This document shows, piece by piece, positions 55,382 through 64,000 of a stretch of 64,000 nucleotides of DNA (position 1 is the first letter of the stretch; every line of letters begins with the position of its first letter). The stretch spans positions 1-64,000 of the forward strand of contig QCII01000002.1 of the NCBI GenBank assembly GCA_003216775.1, in the 5' to 3' direction. The position numbers were made by a program, and so were the translations under genes. Under the pieces are notes generated by a model that searched no databases, was not told the DNA's origin, and saw only the letters and a list, made by a program, of their open reading frames with translations. This DNA comes from Prochlorococcus sp. AG-402-K21. Its GTDB lineage: Bacteria; Cyanobacteriota; Cyanobacteriia; PCC-6307; Cyanobiaceae.

Positions 55382-56131
55382 TTAGATTTTACCTAAAGTT
55401 ATATATTTTTCTATCAAAACTCTAGCTGCATTTGTTTCTGCTTGTTTATGGGATTTGCCGAATGCAGATGATTCTTTTAACCCTTCGATAAATATATCGC
55501 AAGAAAATCTTTTAGGATCCCCATTTTTCTTTGAAAGTTCAATTATTGTATAAACTGGTAAATCAATACCTTTACTTTGACACCACTCTTGCAATACTGT
55601 CTTAGATTTGAATTTATATGGAGCTTTTAAAAATGTTTCTGAATCTTCCTCCCAAATATCATCCAACCAAATATTTACTTCCTTAATTGATTTAAAGCAC
55701 TTATAAAGGGCGCCGATTAAAGCTTCTGTAGCTTCACCAATAATGGTATTTTTTGAATTTTCATCACCAAGAGCCTTAGGTCCTTTAATTATTAATTGCT
55801 CAATATGAATTTTTTTTCCTAATTTAGTTAACCATTCATCACTTACTATTTGTGCTCTTAGCTCTGATCTTTCTCCTACACTCATTTGAGGATATTTTTT
55901 TTCAATAAAATTAGAAGCAGCTAATCTGAGTACTGCATCTCCGAAAAATTCTAGGTTTTCGTAATTTACAACATTGTCCTCTGAGGAATGGATAAATGCT
56001 TGATTAAAATCTTGAATTACTGAAATATTTTGTGTTCTAATTATTTCAGAAAATCTTTTTGATTTTATATTTAAAGACTTTAGAAAAGTAGTTATTTGAT
56101 TAATTCTCTTTGCGTTAATTATATTTGTCAT
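55382..56131 (-). CDS. rnc: Ribonuclease III
   Basis: Cuts double-stranded RNA in rRNA processing. The 249-residue protein has the catalytic signature NLEFFGDAVLRLAASNFIEKKYP, a conserved IGEATEALIGALYK, and a C-terminal double-stranded RNA-binding domain starting at about residue 175 (KTVLQEWCQSKGID, SAFGKSHKQAETNAARVLIEKY). The normal Asp and Glu active-site residues are present. It follows rnpB on the minus strand after about 25 bases, so two RNA-processing genes are adjacent. Confidence 0.95.
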   Translation of the reverse strand: MTNIINAKRINQITTFLKSLNIKSKRFSEIIRTQNISVIQDFNQAFIHSSEDNVVNYENLEFFGDAVLRLAASNFIEKKYPQMSVGERSELRAQIVSDEWLTKLGKKIHIEQLIIKGPKALGDENSKNTIIGEATEALIGALYKCFKSIKEVNIWLDDIWEEDSETFLKAPYKFKSKTVLQEWCQSKGIDLPVYTIIELSKKNGDPKRFSCDIFIEGLKESSAFGKSHKQAETNAARVLIEKYITLGKI

Positions 56132-56156
56132 CTGATTTAAATAATCACAACAATTA

Positions 56157-56532
56157 GAAAGCAGGTCATAAGCCGGGTTCTGTTCATCTTAAGTAAGATG
56201 GGCAATCATCTATCTAGGGCTGGAATTACTTCACAGTCTCAAGCGGCGCTTAAAAGTAGATTGTTTAATGGTCATCAATCTACTAAGCCTTGCTCCCAGC
56301 CGGGGTTTACCTAGCCAACACTTCTCAATGTTGCTGGTGCGCTCTTACCGCACCCTTGCACCCTTGCCATACATAAAGTATTAGGCGGTATGTTTCTGTG
56401 GCACTATCCTCACGGTTACCCGCACTGGGAATTACCCAGCAAGCCTGACCATGTGGGAGCCCGGACTTTCCTCAAGAAAGTTTTATTTTGTTTCCAAAAT
56501 AAAACTTTCTTGCGATTGCCTCTCCTGCTTTC
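56157..56532 (-). ncRNA. rnpB: RNase P RNA
   Basis: Catalytic RNA of RNase P, which matures tRNA 5' ends. On the minus strand, P1 pairs GAAAGCAGG at the 5' end (complement of 56524-56532) with CCTGCTTTC at the 3' end (complement of 56157-56165). The conserved cores GAGGAAAGTCCGGGCTCC (complement near 56457-56474) and AGAACCCGGCTTAT (complement near 56168-56182) are present. P3 is an unusually long perfect AT-rich hairpin with a GAAA tetraloop (56474-56511). Ends are set from P1 and could be off by a few bases. Confidence 0.95.
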
Positions 56533-56537
56533 ATCTA

Positions 56538-56546
56538 GCATAATGC
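56538..56546. promoter_or_regulatory. Symmetric -10 element between rnpB and tRNA-Arg
   Basis: GCATAATGC reads CATAAT on the plus strand and CATTAT on the minus strand. On the minus strand the hexamer ends 7 bases before the likely rnpB 5' end (about 56532); on the plus strand a start near 56551 would give a ~20-base leader for tRNA-Arg. Inferred from spacing. Confidence 0.4.
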
Positions 56547-56570
56547 TTAATACTCCAAAAATCATCTATT

Positions 56571-56644
<74 letters not shown>

Positions 56645-56722
56645 TAAAAATAAAAAACTATATGTAGTATGTGTGCAAACTTGCTACTCTCTAGCTAGCG
56701 TATAGTTAGTAATAAATCTTTT

Positions 56723-57055
56723 ATGGCTAAGTTGCATGATATGCGTTTAAAGCTCTTAATTCAACAGGAGCATGAACGTATTTCTAAATCCCAACCTAAT
56801 GATTTAGATCTTTCAATAGTTCAAGCAAGATGTCTGTGTTGGCTTGCTTTATTGGCGGAAGCCCACGAAGATCAAGCAAATGATGCTGAAAAAAGAGGAG
56901 ATGCTGAGCAAGCAATGGGATGGTTTGCTGATTCTATGAGACTAAGAGATGTCATTAATTTGGTTACTAGTATTGAGATACCTTTGCCAGATAGTCCAGA
57001 TTCACTTGATGAAAATGACGAATTATTGGATGGTCCTACAAATTTGCCCAAATAG
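56723..57055 (+). CDS. Conserved small helical protein of unknown function
   Basis: A 110-residue protein not recognised by name. It reads as mainly alpha-helical (LKLLIQQEHERISKSQ, VQARCLCWLALLAEAHEDQANDAEKRGDAEQAMGWFADSMRLRDVINL) with an acidic Pro/Asp-rich tail. The helix pair could be a TPR-like hairpin. There is no signal peptide or membrane span. It is 31 bases upstream of another unknown gene on the same strand and follows tRNA-Arg. Confidence 0.6.
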   Translation: MAKLHDMRLKLLIQQEHERISKSQPNDLDLSIVQARCLCWLALLAEAHEDQANDAEKRGDAEQAMGWFADSMRLRDVINLVTSIEIPLPDSPDSLDENDELLDGPTNLPK

Positions 57056-57086
57056 TGAGATGATATAAAAAGAATTAGTATTTCTT

Positions 57087-57542
57087 TTGGCTGAAGAACC
57101 ATGTCAATGCTCTGAATGTCAGAGATTTTATAAAGAACATGATCGTCTGATTAGGGAATTTCCTACCTTTAAGCAGCAACAAGAATTAAATTGGGCATCT
57201 ATTCAATCTTTCAGAACTCTTTGTAATAAGGTTACTGATGAGTTGCAGAGAGAATTATCTGAAAGAGAATCGAATGAAGATATCAGTCTAGATGAAAAAC
57301 ATATTTCTGATGCAGAACTTAGTGAAGCTTTAGATGAACTTGAAAATGTTAATGCCTATTTATTTTCAATTGAAGCATTAATGGAAAAAATATTCGATGT
57401 AAAAATTTCAAATAATATTGAATCAAAATTTCAAGAAATTGCAAAAGAATTAGCACCAGACCCATTAAACATGGATCGATTAATTTTGAATAGATTATTT
57501 CATCAAACCCCAGATTCGCCAGATAAGAAAAATATTAATTAG
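57087..57542 (+). CDS. Conserved protein with N-terminal Cys motif, unknown function
   Basis: A 151-residue acidic protein of unknown function. The N-terminus carries CQCSEC (Cys at residues 6, 8 and 11), then a His/Arg-containing helix (KEHDRLIREFP). The rest is helical and charged with possible coiled-coil stretches (TDELQRELSERESNEDISLDEK, ELSEALDELENVN). The Cys set might bind a metal, though only three Cys and a nearby His are seen. It starts with TTG and its last 8 bases overlap the convergent glgP. Confidence 0.6.
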   Translation: MAEEPCQCSECQRFYKEHDRLIREFPTFKQQQELNWASIQSFRTLCNKVTDELQRELSERESNEDISLDEKHISDAELSEALDELENVNAYLFSIEALMEKIFDVKISNNIESKFQEIAKELAPDPLNMDRLILNRLFHQTPDSPDKKNIN

Positions 57543-60081
57543 TTAATTCTTCGACATCGCAAGTAATTTCTACTGGCATTGGAGAGACTTTCCAAATAGA
57601 TTTACAGTACTCTCTTATAGATCTATCTGATGAAAAATATCCTGATCTAGCGGTATTTAATAATGCCATTTTATTCCATGATTTTTTATTGTTCCAGCAT
57701 TCACTGACTACATCCTGTTTATTTAAGTAGTCTTCAAAGTCAGCCATAACAAAAAATGGGTCGTGTCCAGTCAAGCTATTTAATAGAGGTTTAAATAATT
57801 CCTTATCCCCATTACTAAAGTGGCCTATTTCAATTAGGTGTATTACTTCTTTGAGTTCTGGACATTGATCAATAAAAGTTTTGGGAGAGTAATTATTATT
57901 TTTTAAATCCATAATTTCGCTTTCAGTTTTACCAAAAAGAAAGAAATTTTCTTTTTTCACAAGATCTCTTAATTCCACATTAGCTCCATCTAAAGTTCCA
58001 ATAGTTAACGCTCCATTCATGGCAAACTTCATATTTCCAGTTCCAGATGCTTCTTTCCCAGCAGTTGAAATTTGTTCTGAGAGATCCGTTGCGGGATAAA
58101 CTATTTCACCAAGTTTAACGTTGTAATCTGGCAGAAAAACGACCCTTAATAAACCATCCATATCCGGATCAGAATTAACTACATCAGCAATACCATTAAT
58201 AAATCGAATCATTAACTTTGCCATAAAGTAACCTGGTGCAGCTTTACCTCCGAATATTATCGTTCTTGGCACTTCATACTTGTTTGTACCATTTTTGATT
58301 CGTAGATATTGAGCAATAATTTGTAGGGCATTTAAATGTTGCCTTTTATATTGATGAATTCTTTTAACTTGCACATCAAATAAACTTGATGGATCTACAA
58401 GTATTCCAGTTTTTGAATGGATAAAACTAGCTAATTTTCTTTTGCCATTTAATTTAGTTTCCTCAAATTTTTGTAAAAAATTGTTATCGTCTTTTTTCCC
58501 CTCTAACTTTTTAAGTAGGTCCATATTTGTTATCCAATTAGGACCCACTTCTTCTTCTAGAAGGTTAGATAATGATGGATTAGATAGGGCAACCCATCTC
58601 CTGGGAGTAACTCCATTAGTTACATTTGTAAACTTTTCAGGCCATAGTTCAGCAAATTCAGGAAGAAGTTGTCTTTTTATTAAATCTGAGTGAAGTGCAG
58701 CCACACCATTTATATGATGTGCTCCAATTGTAGCTAAGTGAGCCATTCTTACTGATTTAGAACCTTCTTCATCAATGATCGAGAGTTTTTGCAGGATTTT
58801 GTCATCGCCGGGATAACGTAGTCTCAATTGTTGTAGAAATCGCCAATTGATTTCATAAATAATTTCTAGATGTCTAGGAAGCAGATCATTAAATAAACCT
58901 AAATCCCATTTCTCTAATGCTTCTGGAAGTAGGGTGTGGTTGGTATAAGCAACTGAAGATGTGGTGATGTTCCAAGCCTTGTCCCAACCAACTTGATATT
59001 GGTCGATAAGAAGTCTCATTAATTCTGCTACAGCGATAGCAGGATGAGTATCGTTTAATTGGACAGTCCAATGTTGTGGAAAGTCTGTAATTGGTATTGA
59101 TCTTTTTTCGAGGCTTCTCAACATATCCTGAAGAGAACAACTTACAAAAAAGTGTTGTTGTTTGAGTCTTAATCTCCTCCCTTCATCAGTTCCATCGTTT
59201 GGATATAGAACTTTTGAAAGAGTTTCAGACGCAACTTTTTCTTCTACTGCTCCATAGTAATCACCAATATTGAAGGCATAAAAGTCGAAACTTTCTGTTG
59301 CATCAGCTCTCCATAATCTCAATCTGTCACAGGTATTGACTCTGTATCCCAAGACTGGAACATCATGAGGAACTCCAATGGCGTGTTCTGAAGGTATCCA
59401 TCTTGATTTATAGTTTCCTTTGTCATCTCTATAACTTTCAGTTCTACCTCCAAAACCAACAAAACATGATTCATCAGGTTGTGGAAGCTCCCAAGGCCAT
59501 CCACCTTTTAACCATTTATCAGTAACTTCAACTTGCCAACCATCTCTAATTAACTGATTGAATATCCCAAATTCGTAGCGAATTCCATAGCCAACCGCTG
59601 GAACTTGTAGAGATGCAAGTGATTCCATATAACAGGCAGCTAGCCTACCAAGTCCACCATTACCCAATCCAGGCTCTTCTTCTACTTCAAGAATTGTTGA
59701 TAATGATTCAATTCCAAATCTTTTTAAGGCGACCTCGGCCTCTTGTGTTATTCCGAGATTGAGCAGATTATTACTTAATTGAGGACCAATTAAAAATTCT
59801 GCTGATAAGTAAGCTACGGTTTTTTGTGGTTTTTTTCTTATAACTTCCTGACTGGCTAAATATCTTGTCATAAGCCTATCTTTAACTGCGTAACTTAACG
59901 CCATATATAAGTCGTGAGGACTTGCAGAGGTGGCTAACTTACCGAGTGTATAAAAAAGATGTGCTGTCATTCCTTGAAAAACAGCATCAGAATCCATGCC
60001 AGCTTTCTCAGGATCTAGATAGCAGCCTGGGGTAGGCAAGCGAAGATCAAAGGGTTTGTTGGGATTCATCGGATTAGACAT
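57535..60081 (-). CDS. glgP: Glycogen/starch phosphorylase
   Basis: Releases glucose-1-phosphate from glycogen, the main carbon store used at night. The 848 residues show the N-terminal KTVAYLSAEFLIGP, EEPGLGNGGLGRLAACYMES, the VKRIHQYKRQHLN region, and the pyridoxal-phosphate Lys in KEASGTGNMKFAMNGALTIGT. Length is normal. The 152 bases between it and the divergent antiporter gene hold both promoters and no visible gene. An N-terminal second Met (residue 5) is a possible alternative start. Confidence 0.97.
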   Translation of the reverse strand: MSNPMNPNKPFDLRLPTPGCYLDPEKAGMDSDAVFQGMTAHLFYTLGKLATSASPHDLYMALSYAVKDRLMTRYLASQEVIRKKPQKTVAYLSAEFLIGPQLSNNLLNLGITQEAEVALKRFGIESLSTILEVEEEPGLGNGGLGRLAACYMESLASLQVPAVGYGIRYEFGIFNQLIRDGWQVEVTDKWLKGGWPWELPQPDESCFVGFGGRTESYRDDKGNYKSRWIPSEHAIGVPHDVPVLGYRVNTCDRLRLWRADATESFDFYAFNIGDYYGAVEEKVASETLSKVLYPNDGTDEGRRLRLKQQHFFVSCSLQDMLRSLEKRSIPITDFPQHWTVQLNDTHPAIAVAELMRLLIDQYQVGWDKAWNITTSSVAYTNHTLLPEALEKWDLGLFNDLLPRHLEIIYEINWRFLQQLRLRYPGDDKILQKLSIIDEEGSKSVRMAHLATIGAHHINGVAALHSDLIKRQLLPEFAELWPEKFTNVTNGVTPRRWVALSNPSLSNLLEEEVGPNWITNMDLLKKLEGKKDDNNFLQKFEETKLNGKRKLASFIHSKTGILVDPSSLFDVQVKRIHQYKRQHLNALQIIAQYLRIKNGTNKYEVPRTIIFGGKAAPGYFMAKLMIRFINGIADVVNSDPDMDGLLRVVFLPDYNVKLGEIVYPATDLSEQISTAGKEASGTGNMKFAMNGALTIGTLDGANVELRDLVKKENFFLFGKTESEIMDLKNNNYSPKTFIDQCPELKEVIHLIEIGHFSNGDKELFKPLLNSLTGHDPFFVMADFEDYLNKQDVVSECWNNKKSWNKMALLNTARSGYFSSDRSIREYCKSIWKVSPMPVEITCDVEELTN

Positions 60082-60233
60082 ATATCAGACAATAGCCATT
60101 TTTCAGGAAATTTCTTTGTTGTAACTTCAGATCCACACTTGTTGAGTATTTTTGCTTTTTTCTTACATATTTCTTAAAGTGGGCCCTCAATAAACTATCT
60201 TCCAATTAGGAAGTTTATTTTTTTTCATTTCAT

Positions 60234-61601
60234 ATGTATTTCTTACTTGCTGAATTAAGTGCACATGATTTAGAAGTTGCTGAAACATTGATAGGAGTTA
60301 TAAGGTTTCTATTAATATTTTTAGCTGCAAGAGCACTAGCAGAAGTTTTGGTAAGACTAAGTTTACCAACGATTGTAGGTGAACTTCTTGCAGGGGTTGT
60401 AATAGGAGCATCAGGATTCCATTTGTTAATTCCGCCTTCAGCTGGAACCGAATTAAATGAAGGACTAGTAAATGTTATTAGTTCACTAGCTTCGATTCCC
60501 CCTGAAGCAGTTCCCGACGTTTATTTTGAAAGTTTTCCATCCCTTCAAGCAGTAGCAACACTTGGCTTATATGCACTTTTATTTTTAACAGGATTAGAAA
60601 GTGAGTTAGAAGAATTGGTGGCTGTTGGTGCTCAAGCTTTTACTGTTGCAATGGCAGGGGTCATTTTACCGTTTGCTTTTGGAACTCTTGGATTAATGTT
60701 TATTTTTCAAGTAGATCTTATCCCAGCTGTATTTGCTGGTGCATCTATGACCGCCACAAGTATAGGAATTACTGCTAGTGTTTTTGGTGAGTTGGGATAT
60801 TTAAAAACCAGAGAAGGACAAATTGTTATTGGTGCAGCAGTACTAGACGATATTTTGGGAATTGTAATTCTTGCTGTTGTTGTGGCTCTTGCTGCAGGAG
60901 GTACTTTAGAAATTGCTCCGATTGTTAAATTAGTTGCTGCAGCCGTAGTATTTGTTATTGCTGCTATCGCATTAAGTAGAACAGCAGCCCCAGGGTTTGA
61001 TTGGTTATTAGATAGATTAAAGGCTCCTGGAGCCGTAGTGGTAGCTTCTTTTGTGATACTTGTGCTGTGTTGTTTTGTCGCAACAGCCATTGGATTGGAA
61101 GCAGCTTTAGGTGCTTTTGCAGCTGGACTAATTCTTAGTAGTTCTAAAAATAATCACGCAATCCAACAATCTGTTTTACCTTTAGTATCCTTATTCGCAA
61201 CTATTTTCTTCGTATTAGTAGGAGCTGGAATGGATTTATCAGTTATCAATCCACTTGATCCAACAAGTAGGTCAGCTCTTGTAGTTGCAGGATTTTTATT
61301 AGTTGTAGCAATTATTGGAAAAATTGCTGCCGGATGGGTATTTTCGAGTGATAAACCTACTAATAGATTAGTTGTAGGTTTGGGCATGATGCCTAGAGGA
61401 GAGGTTGGTTTAATTTTCCTTGGGCTAGGAACAAGCGCTAAGTTGTTAACTCCTTCTCTTGAAGCAGCTATTTTATTAATGGTTATAGGAACTACATTTC
61501 TTGCACCTGTTCTCTTGAGAATTGTTCTAAAAGATAAGCCACCAAATGATGGCAATAAAATTTCAGATGATGTTGCAGCTGATCCTGTAGGTCTTCTTTA
61601 G
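60234..61601 (+). CDS. Cation/proton antiporter, CPA2 family
   Basis: Membrane protein of 455 residues with 12 or 13 hydrophobic spans, similar in pattern to bacterial Na+/H+ or K+/H+ antiporters of the CPA2 group (NapA/KefB type). It has LSLPTIVGELLAGVVIGASG near the start, LFLTGLESELEEL, the family AVLDDILGIVIL segment carrying the Asp-Asp pair, and GLGMMPRGEVGLIFLG towards the C-terminus. No cytoplasmic regulatory domain follows. The ion cannot be told from sequence. Confidence 0.88.
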   Translation: MYFLLAELSAHDLEVAETLIGVIRFLLIFLAARALAEVLVRLSLPTIVGELLAGVVIGASGFHLLIPPSAGTELNEGLVNVISSLASIPPEAVPDVYFESFPSLQAVATLGLYALLFLTGLESELEELVAVGAQAFTVAMAGVILPFAFGTLGLMFIFQVDLIPAVFAGASMTATSIGITASVFGELGYLKTREGQIVIGAAVLDDILGIVILAVVVALAAGGTLEIAPIVKLVAAAVVFVIAAIALSRTAAPGFDWLLDRLKAPGAVVVASFVILVLCCFVATAIGLEAALGAFAAGLILSSSKNNHAIQQSVLPLVSLFATIFFVLVGAGMDLSVINPLDPTSRSALVVAGFLLVVAIIGKIAAGWVFSSDKPTNRLVVGLGMMPRGEVGLIFLGLGTSAKLLTPSLEAAILLMVIGTTFLAPVLLRIVLKDKPPNDGNKISDDVAADPVGLL

Positions 61602-61644
61602 GAAATAATTTTATTAATATTAACCAATATAGTATTTTCATTAA

Positions 61645-62544
61645 ATGGAAAAATCAGCTCTGATAGATAGTGATGTAAATTATGACTGGAATTTTTTAAA
61701 TTACCCAATACATACTATTTCTGCTAAGCCTGAGCAAATATCAAAAGATTGTGCAATTTTATTAATTCATGGTTTCGGGGCCTCTACGGATCATTGGAGA
61801 TTCAATATCCCTATTTTGAGTAGCAAATATGAAGTTCATGCGATGGATCTTCTTGGTTTTGGAAAAAGTCCTAAGCCCCAAGATGTTGAATACTCAGGAT
61901 CTTTATGGAAGGATCAGGTTGTTGCTTATGTACAAGAGAAAATAAAAAAACCCACAATTGTTGTTGGAAATTCATTAGGTGGTTATGCAGCATTAGCAGC
62001 TGGTGCAGAATTAAATGATCTAAATGCAGGAGTGATATTACTGAATGCCGCAGGATATTTTAGTGAAGAAAAAACTATCAAAAAGAATATGTTGCAAACT
62101 TCAATTGAAACAGTTGCCGGCATATTTTTGAAAAATATTGTTCTTCAACGTTTGATTTTTGAGAATATGAGAAATCCAAAAAATATTAAAAAAACTTTGA
62201 ATCAAGTTTATGTTGATAAAAAAAATGTTGATGATTTTTTAGTTGAGTCAATAAGGAAGCCTTCATTAGATTTCGGAGCTTTTAATGTTTTTAGAAGTGT
62301 ATTTAACCCTTCAGGTCCTCAGGGATTGCCGTTGGATAAGTTATTCGCAAAACTAAATGCACCATTATTACTTCTTTGGGGTGGGAAAGATCCATGGATG
62401 AACACTCCAAAAAAAAGAAATCTATATAAAAAATTTACACCAAAGAATACAAAAGAAATTATTCTTGATGCGGGACATTGCCCTCATGATGAGATACCTG
62501 AATTAGTTAATCAGCATATTTTGGATTGGGTTGATTCTCTTTAA
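61645..62544 (+). CDS. Alpha/beta-fold hydrolase, paralogue of the gene at 33174
   Basis: A 299-residue alpha/beta hydrolase with HGFGAS at residues 42-47, the nucleophile elbow GNSLGG with Ser110, LLLWGGKDPW near 245, and the catalytic His region DAGHCPHDEIPE. The shared HGFGAS...HWR, DLLGFGKS, and GHCPHDE-PE motifs mark it as a paralogue of the hydrolase at 33174-34088. It lies 43 bases after the antiporter and 9 bases before the mutarotase gene; substrate unknown. Confidence 0.87.
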   Translation: MEKSALIDSDVNYDWNFLNYPIHTISAKPEQISKDCAILLIHGFGASTDHWRFNIPILSSKYEVHAMDLLGFGKSPKPQDVEYSGSLWKDQVVAYVQEKIKKPTIVVGNSLGGYAALAAGAELNDLNAGVILLNAAGYFSEEKTIKKNMLQTSIETVAGIFLKNIVLQRLIFENMRNPKNIKKTLNQVYVDKKNVDDFLVESIRKPSLDFGAFNVFRSVFNPSGPQGLPLDKLFAKLNAPLLLLWGGKDPWMNTPKKRNLYKKFTPKNTKEIILDAGHCPHDEIPELVNQHILDWVDSL

Positions 62545-62553
62545 GTAATAAAC

Positions 62554-63408
62554 GTGAAACTTGAATTATCTAAAAAGGACCAAGGAATTTTTGTCTTTCA
62601 GTTAGATAAAAATAATTACATTAAATTGTGTCCTGAAAGGGGAGGTCTCATAACAAATTGGGTGTCGGATGGTAATGAAATACTTTATTTCGATGAAAAA
62701 AGATTTATGGACAAGACAAAAAGTATTAGGGGAGGCATTCCAATCTTGTTTCCAATTTGTGGAAATCTCAATACCTATAGTTCAGTATTTGGAAATAGTT
62801 ATTTGCAATTACCACAACACGGTTTCGCTAGGGATTTGCAATGGCAATACTCCTTCAATGAAAATCAAAAATTTTTATGCTTATTCTTAAATGCATCTAA
62901 ACAAACCAAAAAATATTATCCTTTCGATTTCGAACTAAAAATAGAAGTTACCTTAAAGATTAACTTTTTAGAATTTGAAATTACAATCCATAACAAAACA
63001 GATTTTGCTATGCCTATAAATTTTGGTCTGCATCCTTATTTTAATGTTTCAGATTTCAAAAATTTAGAGTTTGTTGATAATCCACTTAATTGTCAGGATC
63101 AAGAAAGAAATACTATAAGTAATACTTTGGTTGAATTAAACAAAATTAATTTAGGAGTTGATCTACTTATGTATACTTCCGGTAGAAGCTCTTTTCGAGA
63201 TAAGATTTTTAAAAGAGAGGTAACTTTAAATCATCCATATCCTTTTGATTTAGGTGTTATTTGGAGTGATCCTCCAAGAAGAATGATATGTCTCGAACCT
63301 TGGACTAGTCCCCGAAATTCTTTTATTGATGGATTTAGAAACATTATGATTCCTTCAAATGATAGTAAAAGGTTAAATGCCTCAATACAAATAAAATCTC
63401 TTAAGTAA
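62554..63408 (+). CDS. Aldose 1-epimerase-family protein (mutarotase-like)
   Basis: A 284-residue protein with the aldose epimerase/galactose mutarotase beta-sandwich pattern: RGGIPILFPICGN near 60-73, PQHGFARDLQW, an internal FGLHPYFNV with the conserved His, and CLEPWTSPRNS with the conserved Glu near the C-terminus. Family members interconvert alpha and beta sugars, including hexose-6-phosphates (YeaD type). It starts with GTG, 9 bases after the hydrolase. Its place near glgP is compatible with glycogen-derived sugars but is only suggestive. Confidence 0.85.
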   Translation: MKLELSKKDQGIFVFQLDKNNYIKLCPERGGLITNWVSDGNEILYFDEKRFMDKTKSIRGGIPILFPICGNLNTYSSVFGNSYLQLPQHGFARDLQWQYSFNENQKFLCLFLNASKQTKKYYPFDFELKIEVTLKINFLEFEITIHNKTDFAMPINFGLHPYFNVSDFKNLEFVDNPLNCQDQERNTISNTLVELNKINLGVDLLMYTSGRSSFRDKIFKREVTLNHPYPFDLGVIWSDPPRRMICLEPWTSPRNSFIDGFRNIMIPSNDSKRLNASIQIKSLK

Positions 63409-63421
63409 TTTTGTAATACTT

Positions 63422-64000
63422 ATGAAATTTGTCGTTATAGATGATGATCCAACAGGCTCTCAAACTGTGCATGATTGTTTATTACTACTTAAGTGGGACT
63501 GTTCAACTTTAGTCAAAGGTTTTGAATCTAAATCTAATTTATTTTTTATTTTGGCTAATACAAGGTCACTATCGGAAAATGATACGAAATTAACAATAGA
63601 GGAAATTTGCAAAAATCTTAATACTGTAATTACTTCTCAAGCCTATGAAGAAGAAATTATTTTTATAAGTAGAGGAGACTCTACTCTACGAGGACATAAC
63701 TTTTTAGAGCCAATTGCTCTAAATAGTTGCTTAGGTCCTTTTGATGCTACTTTTCATATTCCAGCTTTCATAGAGGGTAAAAGATTAACAATTAATGGAT
63801 CTCATTTTGTTGATAAAACTCCTATTAGTCAAACAATTTTTGCAAAAGATAAAATTTTTGGATTTGAGACAAGTAATATCAAGAATCTTTTATTTAAGCA
63901 GAGTAAATCGCAAATAAATTTTGAAGATATTCAAAATCTTTTATTGTCGGATATTGAAATGCTAAATGAAGAAGAAAATAATATTGTTTTTAAAACACTA
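63422..64000 (+). CDS. Four-carbon acid sugar kinase-like protein (DUF1537), partial
   Basis: The first ~193 residues of a protein running off the window. FVVIDDDPTGSQTVHD at the start is the signature of the DUF1537 four-carbon acid sugar kinase family (OtnK/DtnK relatives), followed by ILANTRSLSE and FISRGDSTLRGHNFLEP, both typical of its N-terminal half. ATP binding is in the missing C-terminal domain. It follows the mutarotase by 13 bases on the same strand. The substrate is unknown; these kinases elsewhere act on threonate, erythronate and similar acids. Confidence 0.8.
   Translation, partial: MKFVVIDDDPTGSQTVHDCLLLLKWDCSTLVKGFESKSNLFFILANTRSLSENDTKLTIEEICKNLNTVITSQAYEEEIIFISRGDSTLRGHNFLEPIALNSCLGPFDATFHIPAFIEGKRLTINGSHFVDKTPISQTIFAKDKIFGFETSNIKNLLFKQSKSQINFEDIQNLLLSDIEMLNEEENNIVFKTL

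Noticed and set aside
60707-61555. Two long antisense ORFs in the antiporter gene
   Set aside because: They are Ala/Thr/Pro-rich reverse readings of a membrane protein, a common artefact.

Overview
This window is an AT-rich, very gene-dense stretch of a cyanobacterial core genome, most likely a high-light-type Prochlorococcus. The evidence is photosystem genes (psaC, psbZ), the cyanobacterial NDH-1 subunit ndhS, a Ycf23 homologue, an RpaB/Ycf27-type response regulator, a four-ACT-domain aspartate kinase, AT-biased codon use, and gene spacing of a few bases with many overlaps. The strain cannot be fixed from the sequence alone. I see no phage genes, insertion sequences, integrase or CRISPR array. 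Apart from the block at 56132-56722 (rnpB plus tRNA-Arg), no gap between genes exceeds 300 bases.

Layout. 1-4868 (minus): tig, clpP, clpX and the start of dnaX, for protein folding/proteolysis and the replication clamp loader. 4992-8991 (plus): asd, dapA, rnj. 8988-16420: tilS, a Ycf23-like protein, uvrB, lysC, holA and cobH on both strands. 16451-21149: mutS, psbZ, ribH, tRNA-Gly and two small enzyme-like proteins. 21328-27498: secA against a minus-strand run miaA, infC, a GntR regulator and cysE. 27651-33189: a plus-strand run gyrB, a secreted small protein, two crcB fluoride channels, mgtE and a group 2 sigma factor. 33174-38070: an alpha/beta hydrolase, a PfkB sugar kinase, tsaE, ahcY, a DedA protein and ssb. 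38202-43315: mreBCD, a response regulator, lysS and a small conserved protein. 43342-48687: smpB, ruvB, a TPR protein, an M20 peptidase, a small membrane protein, then thiC behind a TPP-riboswitch-like leader. 48702-56131: tkt, fabF, acpP, psaC, glmS, rimM, ndhS, rnc. 56157-64000: rnpB, tRNA-Arg, two small unknown proteins, glgP, a cation/proton antiporter, a second alpha/beta hydrolase, a mutarotase and the start of a DUF1537-type kinase.

Functionally this is housekeeping: DNA replication and repair (dnaX, holA, gyrB, ssb, uvrB, mutS, ruvB), the aspartate family pathway (lysC, asd, dapA), RNA maturation (rnj, rnpB, rnc, miaA, tilS, rimM), cell shape (mreBCD), carbon storage and sugar metabolism (glgP, tkt, mutarotase) and photosynthesis. 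No clearly new multi-gene system is visible. The items most worth a second look are the thiC leader, whose TPP-binding core is present but whose pyrophosphate-sensing arm looks cut down; an N-terminal extension of MutS carrying a possible sliding-clamp motif; a nearly symmetric -10 element between rnpB and tRNA-Arg; and the gyrB-crcB-crcB-mgtE gene run.
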